DNA of 64,000 bases from Kineococcus rubinsiae (GTDB taxonomy: Bacteria > Actinomycetota > Actinomycetes > Actinomycetales > Kineococcaceae): contig NZ_VWPY01000018.1 in NCBI RefSeq assembly GCF_011839805.1, forward strand, positions 1 to 64,000, given 5' to 3'. The notes below the pieces were generated by a model that was not told the DNA's origin, ran no database searches, and saw nothing but the letters and a program-made list of their open reading frames with translations. The position numbers were made by a program, and so were the translations under genes. This document shows, piece by piece, positions 55,814-64,000 of the stretch; the stretch's first letter is position 1; every line of letters starts with the position of its first letter.

Positions 55814-57076
55814 TCAGAGCAGCTCGACGTCCTCCGCCGGCGAGCGGCGCGTGTGGCCGCGGGCGTCGAACAGCAGCCGGGCGTGCTCGATCAGCAGGTC
55901 CGGGAAGTACTCGGCGTGCGCGGTGAGCAGGACCGACACGTCCGCGCCCGCGAGCGCCTCGGGGAGCGTCGCGGGGGTGGGGGTCACGGCCTCGCCGTCC
56001 ACCGCGAACGCCGCGACGTGCGGGTCGTGGAACTCCACGACGGCGCCCCGCGCACGGAGCGCCCGGACGACGGCGGTCGCGGGCGTCTCCCGCGTGTCGG
56101 CCACGTCGGCCTTGTAGGCGACGCCGAGGACGAGGGTGCGGGCGCCCCGCAGCGCCCGGCCGCGCCCGGCGAGCAGCGCCTCGACGCGGTCGACGACGTG
56201 CGCGGGCATGCCGTCGTTGATCGACTGGGCCAGCTCGACGAACTGGAACTCCCGGCCGGACGTGCGCACGGCGTAGGAGAGGTAGTTCGGGTCGATGGGG
56301 ATGCAGTGCCCGCCGACGCCGGGGCCGGGCCGGAACGCCTCGAACCCGAACGGCTTGGTGGCGGCCGCGTCGATCGCGTCCCAGAGGTCGACGCCGAGGT
56401 CGTGGCAGAACACGGCCATCTCGTTGACCAGGGCGATGTTGACGTGGCGGTAGGTGTTCTCGAGCAGCTTGGCCATCTCGGCCTCGCGGGCGCCCTTGGC
56501 CGGCACGACCTCGTCGACGACCCGGCGGTAGAACTCCGCGGCCGCGGCGGTGCAGGCCGCGGTCACCCCGCCGACGACCTTGGGGGTGTTGCGCAGCGAG
56601 AAGTGCGCGTTGCCCGGGTCGATGCGCTCGGGGGAGAACGCGAGGGAGAAGTCCTGCCCGGCGCGCAGGCCGGAGACCTCCTCCAGCACGGGGCGGACGA
56701 CGTCGTCGGTCGTGCCCGGGTACGTCGTGGACTCCAGGACCACGAGCATCCCGGGGTGCAGCCGCTCGGCGACGGCCTGCGTCGCGGCGCGCACCGAGCG
56801 CAGGTCGGGCTGGCCGTCGAGCAGCGGGGTCGGCACGCAGATGACGACGACGTCGGCCTCGGCCAGGACGGCCGGGTCGGTCGTGGCGGTGAAGCCCTGC
56901 GCGAGCATCGTGGCGACGTCGGCGTCGGACACGTCGCCGACGTGCGAGCGGCCGGCGCTGAGCCCGCCCGTCGCGGCCTCGCTCGTGTCCAGGCCCGTGA
57001 CGTGCAGCCCGGCGCGGCAGGCCTCCAGCGCCAGCGGCAGCCCCACGTACCCCAGGCCGATGACGACCAGTCTCAC
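55814..57076 (-). CDS. wbpA: UDP-N-acetylglucosamine 6-dehydrogenase (WbpA-type)
   Basis: This 420-residue NAD-dependent dehydrogenase starts at GTG 57076 after a GGGGGA box. The Rossmann loop VIGLGYVGLPLAL is followed by ESTTYPGTT, FSPERIDPGN, MAKLLENTYRHVNIALVNE, the PFGFEAFRPGPGVGGHCIPIDP block with catalytic Cys, and a C-terminal DVADTRETPA segment. It makes UDP-GlcNAcA. WbpB-, WbpE- and WbpD-type enzymes lie nearby on the same strand, completing the route to UDP-2,3-diacetamido-2,3-dideoxy-glucuronate. Confidence 0.88.
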   Translation of the reverse strand: MRLVVIGLGYVGLPLALEACRAGLHVTGLDTSEAATGGLSAGRSHVGDVSDADVATMLAQGFTATTDPAVLAEADVVVICVPTPLLDGQPDLRSVRAATQAVAERLHPGMLVVLESTTYPGTTDDVVRPVLEEVSGLRAGQDFSLAFSPERIDPGNAHFSLRNTPKVVGGVTAACTAAAAEFYRRVVDEVVPAKGAREAEMAKLLENTYRHVNIALVNEMAVFCHDLGVDLWDAIDAAATKPFGFEAFRPGPGVGGHCIPIDPNYLSYAVRTSGREFQFVELAQSINDGMPAHVVDRVEALLAGRGRALRGARTLVLGVAYKADVADTRETPATAVVRALRARGAVVEFHDPHVAAFAVDGEAVTPTPATLPEALAGADVSVLLTAHAEYFPDLLIEHARLLFDARGHTRRSPAEDVELL

Positions 57077-57105
57077 GGATCCCCCACCCCTCGCGGTTGC
57101 CCCGG

Positions 57106-58530
57106 TCACTGTAGGCGGCCCCCGAGCAGGGCCCGGACGTCGCGCGCCGAGGCCGCGGCCCACCCGGCGACGAGCACCGCGGCGGGCAGCGCCGTCCCCC
57201 ACCAGGTGCCCGCGGGCAGGGCGGCCTGGACGGCCAGCGCCGCGACGATCGCCGCGAGCCCCAGACCGGTGCGCACGGTGAGCCCCGTCCAGCGCTGCCC
57301 CTGCGCGCGCCACGTCCACGCCCACGGCAGCGCGACCGTGACCAGGGCGCCGAGGAGGTAGGCGACCGCGATGCCCTCGATGCCGAACGGCCCGGTGAGC
57401 ACGGAGAGCCCGACGACGCCCACGGCGAGGCCCGTGGCGCTCATGAGCGCCGAGCGGCGGATGCCCGCGGCCACCCCGCTGGTCATGGCCGCGACGGCCG
57501 CGACCGGCAGCGTGGTGAGCAGGACGGCGACGAGCAGGATCCGCAGGGCCGTGGTCCCGCCGCCGAAGTCGGTGCCGACGAGCCGCAGCAGGGGCCGCGC
57601 CGCGAGCACGAGGACGGCGAAGGCGGGGACGAAGACCGTGACGATGCCGCGCGTGACGACGTCGGTCTGGCGGCGCACGGCGTCGTGGTCGCCCGCCCCG
57701 ACGCTGCGGGCCATCGTCGGGAAGAGCACCTGCACGAGCGAGCGGGCCACGAGCGAGGCCGGGGTCGCGAGCGCCACCGCGGCCGTGAGCAGGCCCACCT
57801 CGGCGTCGGGTCGGGTCGCGCCCGCGACGACGAGGCAGAGCTGCAGCAGCCCGGCGCTCGCGACGTTGCCCAGCACGCCCCACGCGACGAAGGCGTCCAT
57901 CTCGCGCCGCAGCCCGGGCTCCACGGCCCCGCCCGCGGACCGCCGGGGCCAGCCCAGGGCGGCGTAGGCGACGTAGCCCCCGGCGAGCGGCAGCAGCACC
58001 AGCGGCGTGGCGCCCCGCACGAGCACCAGCGCGAGCCCGCCGAGCGAGACGACCAGCGCGACGAGCTCCGCGCGGGTCGAGCGGGCGACCCGGCCCTGCC
58101 CCAGCAGCACACCGCGGGTCAGCAGGTAGGCGGAGTAGCCCAGGACGAGCGGCAGGACGGCGAGCGCCGTCGCGGGCCGTTCACCGAGGACGACGACGGC
58201 GGCGACACCGGCCAGGACGGCGGTCACTGCGCCCGTCGCGAGCGTGCGGCGGCCCAGGTGGGCGGCGACCCCCGCGGCCAGCGGCTCGTCGCCCGCCCCC
58301 TGCGCCCGGGCGACGAACTTCGACGCGGCCGAGCCCGTCGCGGCCGGCCACAGCATGGTCGCGAGGACCGCGAGGGAGATCTGCGCGCCGACGACGCCCG
58401 TCAGCGCGGGGCCCTCGGTGTTGCCCAGGATCAGCGTGTAGCCCGTGCGGGTCAGCCCCGACAGGACGACGCCGACGACGCTCCACGCCGCCGCGACCGC
58501 GAGCACGGGCAGGACGGGCAGGCGCCTCAC
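57106..58530 (-). CDS. Polysaccharide flippase (Wzx/MATE-like)
   Basis: This 474-residue membrane protein with 12-14 helices starts at GTG 58530, overlapping the GT4 stop. LSGLTRTGYTLILGN in helix 1 and AASKFVARAQGAG resemble Wzx/RfbX-type oligosaccharide flippases of the MOP superfamily. LARSLVQVLFPTMARSV-like and IEGIAVAYLLGALVT segments fit the second half. It should move a lipid-linked repeat unit built by the adjacent glycosyltransferase across the membrane. No polymerase (Wzy) is visible in the window. Confidence 0.85.
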   Translation of the reverse strand: MRRLPVLPVLAVAAAWSVVGVVLSGLTRTGYTLILGNTEGPALTGVVGAQISLAVLATMLWPAATGSAASKFVARAQGAGDEPLAAGVAAHLGRRTLATGAVTAVLAGVAAVVVLGERPATALAVLPLVLGYSAYLLTRGVLLGQGRVARSTRAELVALVVSLGGLALVLVRGATPLVLLPLAGGYVAYAALGWPRRSAGGAVEPGLRREMDAFVAWGVLGNVASAGLLQLCLVVAGATRPDAEVGLLTAAVALATPASLVARSLVQVLFPTMARSVGAGDHDAVRRQTDVVTRGIVTVFVPAFAVLVLAARPLLRLVGTDFGGGTTALRILLVAVLLTTLPVAAVAAMTSGVAAGIRRSALMSATGLAVGVVGLSVLTGPFGIEGIAVAYLLGALVTVALPWAWTWRAQGQRWTGLTVRTGLGLAAIVAALAVQAALPAGTWWGTALPAAVLVAGWAAASARDVRALLGGRLQ

Positions 58531-59579
58531 GCCAGGGTCCGGTACTGGCGGCGCAGGCGCTCGGCGGCCGCGACGACGTCGTGGGTCCGGCCGAGCCAGG
58601 CGGGGCCGTCGAGGTCGCGGGCCACGGCGTCCGGGTCGGCGAGGGCGGCGCGGACCGCGTCGACGACGGCGTCGGTGCGCTGCCCCGCGCCCGCGAACCA
58701 GGCGGCCGTGCCGCCGAGCACGGCGGGCTGCGCGTCGGGCGCCGACGGCGGGTACCAGTCGGGGCGCAGCGCCGCGACGACCGGCACGCCCGTGCCGACG
58801 GCCTCGAGCTCGCTGGCCGCGAGCATCCCGCTGCCCTGCCCGACCACGACGTCGGCGCCGGCGAGCAGGTCCAGGAACCCCGCGCGCGGGCGGCGGGGCA
58901 GCAGCCGCACGCCGGCCGCCGCCGCGGCGGGCGCGCCCGGCCCCCAGTCCAGGCCCGTCAGCTCCACGTCGGCCGGCAGCGCGGCGCGCAGCGCGCGGGC
59001 CGTGGCGAGCTGCTCGTCCAGGCCCTTGACGGCCTCCCAGCGGGAGGCGAACAGGACCCCGCCCCCGCCGCGGCGAGCCGGCAGGGCGGTCAGGTCCAGG
59101 GGGACGGGGAAGTACGTCGCGTCGCCGCGGTGCGGCAGGACGTGCTCGGCGAGGTCGGGCGTGGAGTAGTGCACGGCGACGGCGTCGCGCAGCGCGGCCC
59201 GGATCGGCCCCGTCCAGCGGGGTTCGTACTGCTGGCTGCGGACGTCGGTGCCGTGGGCGTGCAGGACGAACGGGCGCCGCGTCCAGCCCGTGTGCCGGGC
59301 GACGCTCGCGTAGTGCACGTGCAGCAGGTCCGCGCGCGCGGCCCGGGCGCCGAGCTCGAGCGCCCAGCGCGCGCCCGCGCCGGCGAACGCGAGCCGGCCG
59401 GCGACGCCCGACCAGTCGCCGCGGCGGCCCCGCCCCTGCCCCTGCCCCGGCCGCTGCCCCGCCAGCGGCAGGTAGTGCCACGGCAGTCCGCGGCGACCGG
59501 CCTCGGCGACGAGCTGGACGGTGGTGGACGCGCAGTCGTTGACGTGCAGGACCCGCGGTTCGGAGGCCGTCCCGCTCAC
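58527..59579 (-). CDS. GT4-like glycosyltransferase
   Basis: This 350-residue GT-B glycosyltransferase overlaps the stop of the Gfo/Idh gene at 59579. VLHVNDCASTTVQLV opens the acceptor domain, a GQRPGQGQGRGRRG-type polar insert follows, then LHVHYASVARHTG and VLHAHGTDVRSQQY. FASRWEAVKGLDEQL begins the donor domain and SELEAVGTGVPVVAA carries the nucleotide-sugar Glu region. It probably transfers the diacetamido-uronic acid or a companion sugar. Confidence 0.85.
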   Translation of the reverse strand: MSGTASEPRVLHVNDCASTTVQLVAEAGRRGLPWHYLPLAGQRPGQGQGRGRRGDWSGVAGRLAFAGAGARWALELGARAARADLLHVHYASVARHTGWTRRPFVLHAHGTDVRSQQYEPRWTGPIRAALRDAVAVHYSTPDLAEHVLPHRGDATYFPVPLDLTALPARRGGGGVLFASRWEAVKGLDEQLATARALRAALPADVELTGLDWGPGAPAAAAAGVRLLPRRPRAGFLDLLAGADVVVGQGSGMLAASELEAVGTGVPVVAALRPDWYPPSAPDAQPAVLGGTAAWFAGAGQRTDAVVDAVRAALADPDAVARDLDGPAWLGRTHDVVAAAERLRRQYRTLA

Positions 59580-60622
59580 GACGGCGGCGCGGGCAGGTCG
59601 ACCGTGCGGCCCTGCGCGGCCGACAGCAGCACCGCCTCGGCGACCTCGACGACGAGCAGGCCCTCCACGGCCGTGACCACCGCGTCGGCGGGGGCGGGCG
59701 CGTCGCCGTCGCGGACGGCCCGCACGGCGTCGCGGAAGCCCTCGAGCTCGGTGCGCACGGGTTCGGGCTTGGGGAACGCGAACCGCGTCACGTCGCCCTC
59801 GCTGACGCCGCGGAAACCCGCGAGCGCCTCCCACGAGACGGGCACGGACCCGTTGGCGTGCAGCGTGAGGTCGGCCGTCAGCGTGTCCGCGACGAGGGTG
59901 CCGCCCTCCCCCGTGACGACCGTGACGCGCTCCTTCACGGGCGAGAGCCAGTTCACGACGTGGTTCGCGATGGTGCCGTCGGCGAGGGTCCCGACGACGA
60001 CGGCGAGGTCCTCGTGGGCGCGGCCGGCGCGGTGGGCGGTGCGCGCCGACACCGCCGTGTACGGCGCGCCCGTGATCCACGCCGTGAGGTCGATGTCGTG
60101 GGTACCGAGGTCCTTCACGACGCCGACGTCGCCGATGCGCGCCGGGAAGGGGCCCTGCCGGCGGGTCTGGACCTGGTGCAGGCGGCCGAGGTCGCCGCGG
60201 GCCGTGCGGCGGCGCAGCTCCCGCAGCGCCGGGTTGCACCGCTCGATGTGCCCGACGGCGGCGACGACGCCCGGGCGCTGCGCGGCCTCGAGGATGCGGC
60301 GGGCGGACTCGGCCGTGTGCGCCAGGGGCTTCTCCACGAGCACGGAGACCCCCGCCTCCAGCAGCGGGACGGCGACCGCCTCGTGCAGGGCCGTCGGCAC
60401 CGCGACGACGACGAGGTCGACGCGGGCCGCGAGCAGCGCCCCGACGTCGGTGGAGACCGGCACGCCGGCCGGGACCAGCTGCGCCACCTGCGGATCGGCG
60501 GCCGCGGCGTCGACGACGCACACCAGCTCGACGCCCGGCAGGGAGTTCAGGACGCGCGCGTGGTGGCGCCCCATGACGCCCAGGCCCACGAGTCCCGCGC
60601 GCAGCGGGGCGGGCGCGCTCAC
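59576..60622 (-). CDS. wbpB: Gfo/Idh/MocA oxidoreductase (WbpB-type)
   Basis: This 348-residue NAD-dependent oxidoreductase starts at GTG 60622 (GTGA overlap). GLVGLGVMGRHHARVL is the dinucleotide loop, EKPLAHT the catalytic Lys motif, and DLGTHDIDL the second conserved block. In the WbpA-B-E-D pathway WbpB oxidises C3 of UDP-GlcNAcA to the 3-keto form. That role is inferred from the gene order wbpD-wbpE-wbpB. Confidence 0.85.
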   Translation of the reverse strand: MSAPAPLRAGLVGLGVMGRHHARVLNSLPGVELVCVVDAAAADPQVAQLVPAGVPVSTDVGALLAARVDLVVVAVPTALHEAVAVPLLEAGVSVLVEKPLAHTAESARRILEAAQRPGVVAAVGHIERCNPALRELRRRTARGDLGRLHQVQTRRQGPFPARIGDVGVVKDLGTHDIDLTAWITGAPYTAVSARTAHRAGRAHEDLAVVVGTLADGTIANHVVNWLSPVKERVTVVTGEGGTLVADTLTADLTLHANGSVPVSWEALAGFRGVSEGDVTRFAFPKPEPVRTELEGFRDAVRAVRDGDAPAPADAVVTAVEGLLVVEVAEAVLLSAAQGRTVDLPAPPS

Positions 60623-61734
60623 GCGAGGAGGCGGGCGGCCGCGTCGACGGCCTCCGCGATGCGCTCGACGTCGCCCTCGCCCAGCCCCGGGTGCACGGGG
60701 ATCGAGCAGACCTCCGCGGCCGCGGCGTCGGTGTGCGGCAGCGGGTTCGGGACGACGCCGTCGGCGTGGGCGGGCAGGCGGTGGACCCCGACGGGGTAGT
60801 AGGCGGCGGCCCCGACCCCGCGCCGGGTGAGCTCCTCGACGAACGCGTCGCGGCCGGCGGCGACCCGCAGCGTGTACTGGTGCCACACGTGCCCGGCCCC
60901 GGAGGCGGTGCGGGGCAGCGTGATCCCGGGCACGCCCAGGTCCGTCAGGGCGGCCGTGAGCGCCGCGGCGTTGCGCCGGCGGGCCGCCGTCCACTCCGCG
61001 AGGCGCCGCAGCTGCACCCGGCCGATGGCCGCGTGCACGTCGGTCATGCGGTAGTTCAGGCCGACGATCTCGTTGCGGTAGCGCTCCTCCATGCCCTGGT
61101 TGCGCAGCAGCCGCGCGGTCCGCTCGACGCCCGCGTCGGCGGTGGTGAGCATCCCGCCCTCCCCCGACGTCATGTTCTTCGTCGGGTAGAACGAGAACGC
61201 CCCCGCGTCCCCGAGCGCGCCGACCGGCGCGCCCTGCCAGGTGGCGCCGTGGGCCTGCGCCGCGTCCTCCAGCACCCGCAGCCCGTGCTCGGCGGCGAGC
61301 GCACCGATCCGCGTCATGTCGGCGGGCTGGCCGAACAGGTGGACCGGGACGACGGCCCGCGTGCGCGGGGTCAGGGCGGCCTCGACCGCGGCCGGGTCCA
61401 GGCAGAACGTGACGGGGTCGACGTCGGCGAACACGGGGACGCCCCCGCACAGCCGGACGGCGTTCGCCGTGGCGGCGAAGGTGAACGACGGCACGACGAC
61501 CTCGTCGCCGGGGCCGATCCCGAGCGCCAGCAGGCCCACGTGCAGCGCGGAGGTCCCGGAGTTCACGGCGATCCCGCGGCGGCCCGCGACGACCTGCGCG
61601 CAGAACTCCTCCTCGAACGCGGCGACCTCGCTGCCCTGGACCAGGCGGCCGCTGGCGAGGACCGCCGCGACGGCGGCCTGCTCCTGCTCGCCGATCTGCG
61701 GGCGGGCGATGGGGATGGGCACGACGCCGCTCAC
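60619..61734 (-). CDS. wbpE: DegT/DnrJ/EryC1 aminotransferase (WbpE-type)
   Basis: This 371-residue PLP-dependent sugar aminotransferase starts at GTG 61734. SGTSALHVGLLALGIGPGDEVVVPSFTF is the phosphate-binding start, VLEDAAQAHGA carries the PLP Asp, and FYPTKNMTSGEGGML contains the catalytic Lys. YRMTDVHAAIG follows. It would aminate the 3-keto sugar made by the Gfo/Idh enzyme encoded next, with glutamate as donor. It overlaps both neighbours by 4 bp, showing tight coupling. Confidence 0.92.
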   Translation of the reverse strand: MSGVVPIPIARPQIGEQEQAAVAAVLASGRLVQGSEVAAFEEEFCAQVVAGRRGIAVNSGTSALHVGLLALGIGPGDEVVVPSFTFAATANAVRLCGGVPVFADVDPVTFCLDPAAVEAALTPRTRAVVPVHLFGQPADMTRIGALAAEHGLRVLEDAAQAHGATWQGAPVGALGDAGAFSFYPTKNMTSGEGGMLTTADAGVERTARLLRNQGMEERYRNEIVGLNYRMTDVHAAIGRVQLRRLAEWTAARRRNAAALTAALTDLGVPGITLPRTASGAGHVWHQYTLRVAAGRDAFVEELTRRGVGAAAYYPVGVHRLPAHADGVVPNPLPHTDAAAAEVCSIPVHPGLGEGDVERIAEAVDAAARLLA

Positions 61735-62366
61735 GCGATCGCCCGCCCCTCGACGCCCGGTCCGGACACGGCCTCGAGGCCCGCCCCGGCCTCGCGGTGC
61801 AGCACCCCGGTGTCGGGGCAGCGCCACAGCTCCCCCTCGGCGACCAGGCGCGCCCCGCTCGCCCCCACCCAACCGACCCGGCGGGCGGGCACGCCCGCGA
61901 CGAGAGCGTGGTCGGGCACGTCGCGGGTCACGACCGCGCCGGCCGCGACCATCGCCCAGCGGCCCACGACGACGGGCGCGACGCACACGGCGCGCGCGCC
62001 GATCGAGGCCCCCGAGCGCACCTCGACGCCGACCGCCGTCCAGTCCGCGGCCGACTTCAGCGCCCCGTCGGGCGTCACGGCGCGCGGGCGCAGGTCGTTG
62101 GTCAGGACCGCCGCCGGGCCGACGAACACGCCGTCGCCCAGCACGGCCGGCTCGTAGACGAGGGCCGCGTTCTGCAGCTTGCAGCGGTCGCCCACGACGA
62201 CCCCGGGCCCGACGTAGGCGCCGCGGCCGACGACGCACTCCGCGCCGAGCTGCGCGCCCTCGCGGACCTGGGCCAGGTGCCACACGCGGGTCCCGGCGCC
62301 CAGCGCGGCGTCGGGCGCCACGTCCGCGCTCGGCTCGACCGTCGCGGGACGGGCGTCGGCAGTCAT
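61731..62366 (-). CDS. wbpD: Hexapeptide-repeat N-acetyltransferase (WbpD-type)
   Basis: This 211-residue left-handed beta-helix acetyltransferase starts at ATG 62366. Repeats such as LGAGTRVWHLAQVREGAQLGAECVVGRGAYVG, a NDLRPRAVTP loop and VVTRDVPDHALVAGVPARRVGWV are typical of WbpD/WlbB. The C-terminal RCPDTG-like segment (WRCPDTGVLHRE) is also seen in this group. It would N-acetylate the 3-amino group of UDP-GlcNAc(3NH2)A with acetyl-CoA. It is the first gene of the operon, divergent from the GT2. Confidence 0.92.
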   Translation of the reverse strand: MTADARPATVEPSADVAPDAALGAGTRVWHLAQVREGAQLGAECVVGRGAYVGPGVVVGDRCKLQNAALVYEPAVLGDGVFVGPAAVLTNDLRPRAVTPDGALKSAADWTAVGVEVRSGASIGARAVCVAPVVVGRWAMVAAGAVVTRDVPDHALVAGVPARRVGWVGASGARLVAEGELWRCPDTGVLHREAGAGLEAVSGPGVEGRAIA

Positions 62367-62513
62367 GCCCGCGAGTCTAGGAGCGGGCCGCGCCGACGGG
62401 GACGCGCCGCCCCGCGCGGCGCACCACCACCCCGCGCGACGGACCATGATGGGGGGCCGCCGCACCGCGCGGGCCGCCGCCGCAGGACGCGCGCAGGGAG
62501 AGGAGAGCGAACG

Positions 62514-63206
62514 ATGACCGCAGCCGCACCCGGCAGCCCCGGGGACGACACCTGGGTCGTCGTGCCGCTCTACCAGGAGGCCACGGCCGTCGGGGACGTC
62601 GTGCGCGAGCTGCGCCGCACCTTCCCCCAGGTCGTCTGCGTCGACGACGGCAGCACGGACGGCTCGGCCGAGCAGGCACGTCGCGCGGGCGCCCGCGTCG
62701 TGCGGCACTGCATCAACCTGGGCCAGGGCGCCGCCCTGCAGACGGGCTTCGACTTCGCGCTGCGCGACGCGTCCGCGCGGTTCGTCGTCACCTTCGACGC
62801 CGACGGCCAGCACCGCGTCGAGGACGCCGTGGCGATGGTGCAGCGGCTGCGCGACGGCGAGGCCGACGTCGTGTTCGGCTCGCGCTTCCTCGACGGGCGC
62901 ACCGAGGTGCCGCGGCTGCGCCGCGTGGTCCTGCGCTCCGCCGTGCACTACACGAACCTGACGACCGGCGTCCGGCTCACCGACGCCCACAACGGCCTGC
63001 GGGCGCTGTCGCGGCGCGCGGTCGGCTCGCTGCGGATCACCCACCACCGGATGGCGCACGCGAGCGAGATCGTCTCCCTCGTCGGCCGCTCGGGGCTGCC
63101 GTGGGTCGAGCAGCCCGTCGAGATCCGCTACACCGACTACTCGCGCGCCAAGGGCCAGTCCCTGCTGAACAGCGTGAACATCCTCGTCGAGACGATCCTC
63201 GGGTGA
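62514..63206 (+). CDS. GT2 family glycosyltransferase (polyprenyl-phosphate sugar synthase-like)
   Basis: This 230-residue inverting transferase starts at ATG 62514 behind GGGAGAGGAG. WVVVPLYQEATAVGDVV, the CVDDGSTDGS and TFDADGQH motifs (DxD) and HCINLGQGAALQTGFDFAL are those of DPM1/GT2 enzymes. The C-terminus (EQPVEIRYTDYSRAKGQSL) fits the group that is regularly followed by a DUF2304 gene. Together they probably load a sugar onto a polyprenyl phosphate. Confidence 0.92.
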   Translation: MTAAAPGSPGDDTWVVVPLYQEATAVGDVVRELRRTFPQVVCVDDGSTDGSAEQARRAGARVVRHCINLGQGAALQTGFDFALRDASARFVVTFDADGQHRVEDAVAMVQRLRDGEADVVFGSRFLDGRTEVPRLRRVVLRSAVHYTNLTTGVRLTDAHNGLRALSRRAVGSLRITHHRMAHASEIVSLVGRSGLPWVEQPVEIRYTDYSRAKGQSLLNSVNILVETILG

Positions 63207-63210
63207 GCGC

Positions 63211-63585
63211 GTGCTGCTGATCCAGGGGGTGCTCGTCGTCGCCCTGCTCGTCGTGGGCGCCGTGCTCGTGCGCAGCACGTCCGACGTCCGGCACCAGGCG
63301 GTGCGGCGCATCCTGCTCGTGCTGCTCGGCGTCCTGGCCGTCACCAGCGTCCTGGTCCCCGGTGCGGTGACCTGGGTCGCGGAGAAGGTCGGCGTCGGGC
63401 GCGGCACGGACCTGGTGCTCTACGGCCTGGTCGTCGCCTTCCTCGGCTTCATCGCCTCCTCCTACCGCCGCACGCGCGTGCTGGAGTCGAAGGTCGCCGA
63501 GCTGACCCGGCGCCTCGCCCTCGACGAGGAGGCGCGCGAGCGCGGCGTGGACGGCCCCGGGAACGCAGGACGGCCGGGCGCCTGA
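63211..63585 (+). CDS. DUF2304 family small membrane protein
   Basis: This 124-residue protein starts at GTG 63211, four bases after the GT2 stop. It has three helices (LLIQGVLVVALLVVGAVLV; ILLVLLGVLAVTSVLVPG; LVLYGLVVAFLGFIASS) and a short coiled tail (LESKVAELTRRLAL). DUF2304 proteins accompany GT2 transferases and may act as membrane partner or flippase component. The stop codon lies in the loop of a terminator hairpin. Confidence 0.92.
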   Translation: MLLIQGVLVVALLVVGAVLVRSTSDVRHQAVRRILLVLLGVLAVTSVLVPGAVTWVAEKVGVGRGTDLVLYGLVVAFLGFIASSYRRTRVLESKVAELTRRLALDEEARERGVDGPGNAGRPGA

Positions 63586-63596
63586 GCGCCCGACCG
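63571..63596 (+). terminator. Terminator hairpin spanning DUF2304 stop
   Basis: CGGCCGGGCGC (63571-63581) pairs with GCGCCCGACCG (63586-63596) with one mismatch over the loop CTGA, which contains the stop codon. Short direct repeats (GCTGAGGGGTCACC, GCTGAAGGGTCACC) follow near 63616. Confidence 0.7.
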
Positions 63597-63652
63597 TCAC
63601 CGTCTTCACCTCACTGCTGAGGGGTCACCGCTGAAGGGTCACCCCCGAGGCA

Positions 63653-64000
63653 TCACTGCAGGGCGGTGGTCACCTGGGCCGCGACGCCGTCGGAGACGAC
63701 GTCGGACCCGCCGAAGATCAGGGCCTGGGTGACCTGGGCGCCGGCGCCGCGGGCGTCGGACTGCAGGCTGCGCAGGGCCTCGGCGGACCCGTCCGGCAGG
63801 GACTGGCCCTTGGTGAGGACGAGCGGGCCGCCGCCGTAGGCGAGCAGCGCGGACCCGGCGAGCGCGTCGGGCCAGTTCTCCCCCGTCGCGATGCCCACGA
63901 GCTGGGTCGCGTCGGTGAAGAACATCTTCGAGGTGAAGAGCCGGGCCACGGCCGCGGCGGTGTCGTAGCGGGAGTTGCCGGCGACGGGGATCATCCCGCC
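63653..64000 (-). CDS. Cell-wall-binding repeat 2 (CWB2) protein, C-terminal part
   Basis: The frame enters from the right edge and stops at 63653, so the N-terminus is outside the window. AGNSRYDTAAAVARL, IATGENWPDALAGSALLAYGGGPLVLT and ALIFGGSDVVSDGVAAQV are hallmark CWB2 (PF04122) repeats, as in LytB/CwlB wall proteins. The protein is exported and binds wall polymers non-covalently. The catalytic or other domain cannot be seen. Confidence 0.9.
   Translation of the reverse strand, partial: GGMIPVAGNSRYDTAAAVARLFTSKMFFTDATQLVGIATGENWPDALAGSALLAYGGGPLVLTKGQSLPDGSAEALRSLQSDARGAGAQVTQALIFGGSDVVSDGVAAQVTTALQ

Overview
The window is very GC-rich, uses many GTG starts, and has long chains of genes joined by 4-bp GTGA/ATGA stop-start overlaps. 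Several genes appear leaderless, with a TANNNT box 6-7 nt before the start codon. This is the style of a high-GC actinobacterium. Arabinogalactan-type genes (UDP-galactopyranose mutase, GlfT2, decaprenyl-phosphoribose synthase, DprE2) together with LGFP-repeat wall proteins, DUF1800/DUF1501 and CWB2 proteins suggest a Kineococcus/Kineosporiaceae-like organism. That placement is inference from gene content. No rRNA, tRNA, CRISPR array, transposase or prophage was seen.

Region 1 (1-9.4 kb) is ordinary accessory metabolism: a truncated membrane protein, a sugar epimerase-like protein, DUF4287, an SQR-like flavoprotein, a coupled alcohol dehydrogenase/aldo-keto reductase pair, a MarR regulator divergent from an SDR with a duplicated operator, a second SDR divergent from an XRE/MmyB-type regulator, and a small serine hydrolase. 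Region 2 (9.4-14.3 kb) holds sugar supply and lipid-linked arabinose genes: manA, galE, dprE2 and a GT-C membrane glycosyltransferase that appears to start with CTG. Region 3 (14.4-22.9 kb) is a secreted cell-wall block: a DUF1800/DUF1501 pair, then an amidase, a putative LAS/M15-type zinc peptidase and a SpoIID protein, all three ending in LGFP repeats.

Region 4 (23-25.8 kb) has an MFS carrier convergent with an FMN alpha-hydroxy-acid oxidase. Region 5 (25.8-40.7 kb, all minus strand) is a cell-wall galactan/arabinan cluster. In transcription order it reads: double GT2 protein, acyltransferase, glf, glfT2, an O-antigen/galactan-type ABC exporter, two tandem GT-C paralogues, PAP2 phosphatase, UbiA phosphoribosyltransferase, GtrA protein and a GT87 mannosyl/arabinosyltransferase. 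Glf makes UDP-Galf, GlfT2 polymerises it and the ABC pair exports it. UbiA, the PAP2 protein and DprE2 belong to the route to decaprenyl-phospho-arabinose, and the GT-C enzymes are candidate users of it. DprE1 is not in the window.

Region 6 (40.9-55.8 kb) mixes a TetR-controlled enoyl-CoA hydratase, a LysR/EamA pair, a second small glycan operon (DUF6541 protein, nucleotide-sugar dehydrogenase, two GT4), GNAT, DUF808, YnfA, a drug-efflux MFS, an MpaB-like oxygenase and a frameshifted GyrI-like gene. A striking 18-bp perfect inverted repeat lies at 52080-52172. Region 7 (55.8-64 kb) encodes a WbpA-WbpB-WbpE-WbpD-type pathway to a diacetamido-uronic acid nucleotide sugar together with a flippase and a glycosyltransferase, then a GT2/DUF2304 pair and the end of a CWB2-repeat protein.
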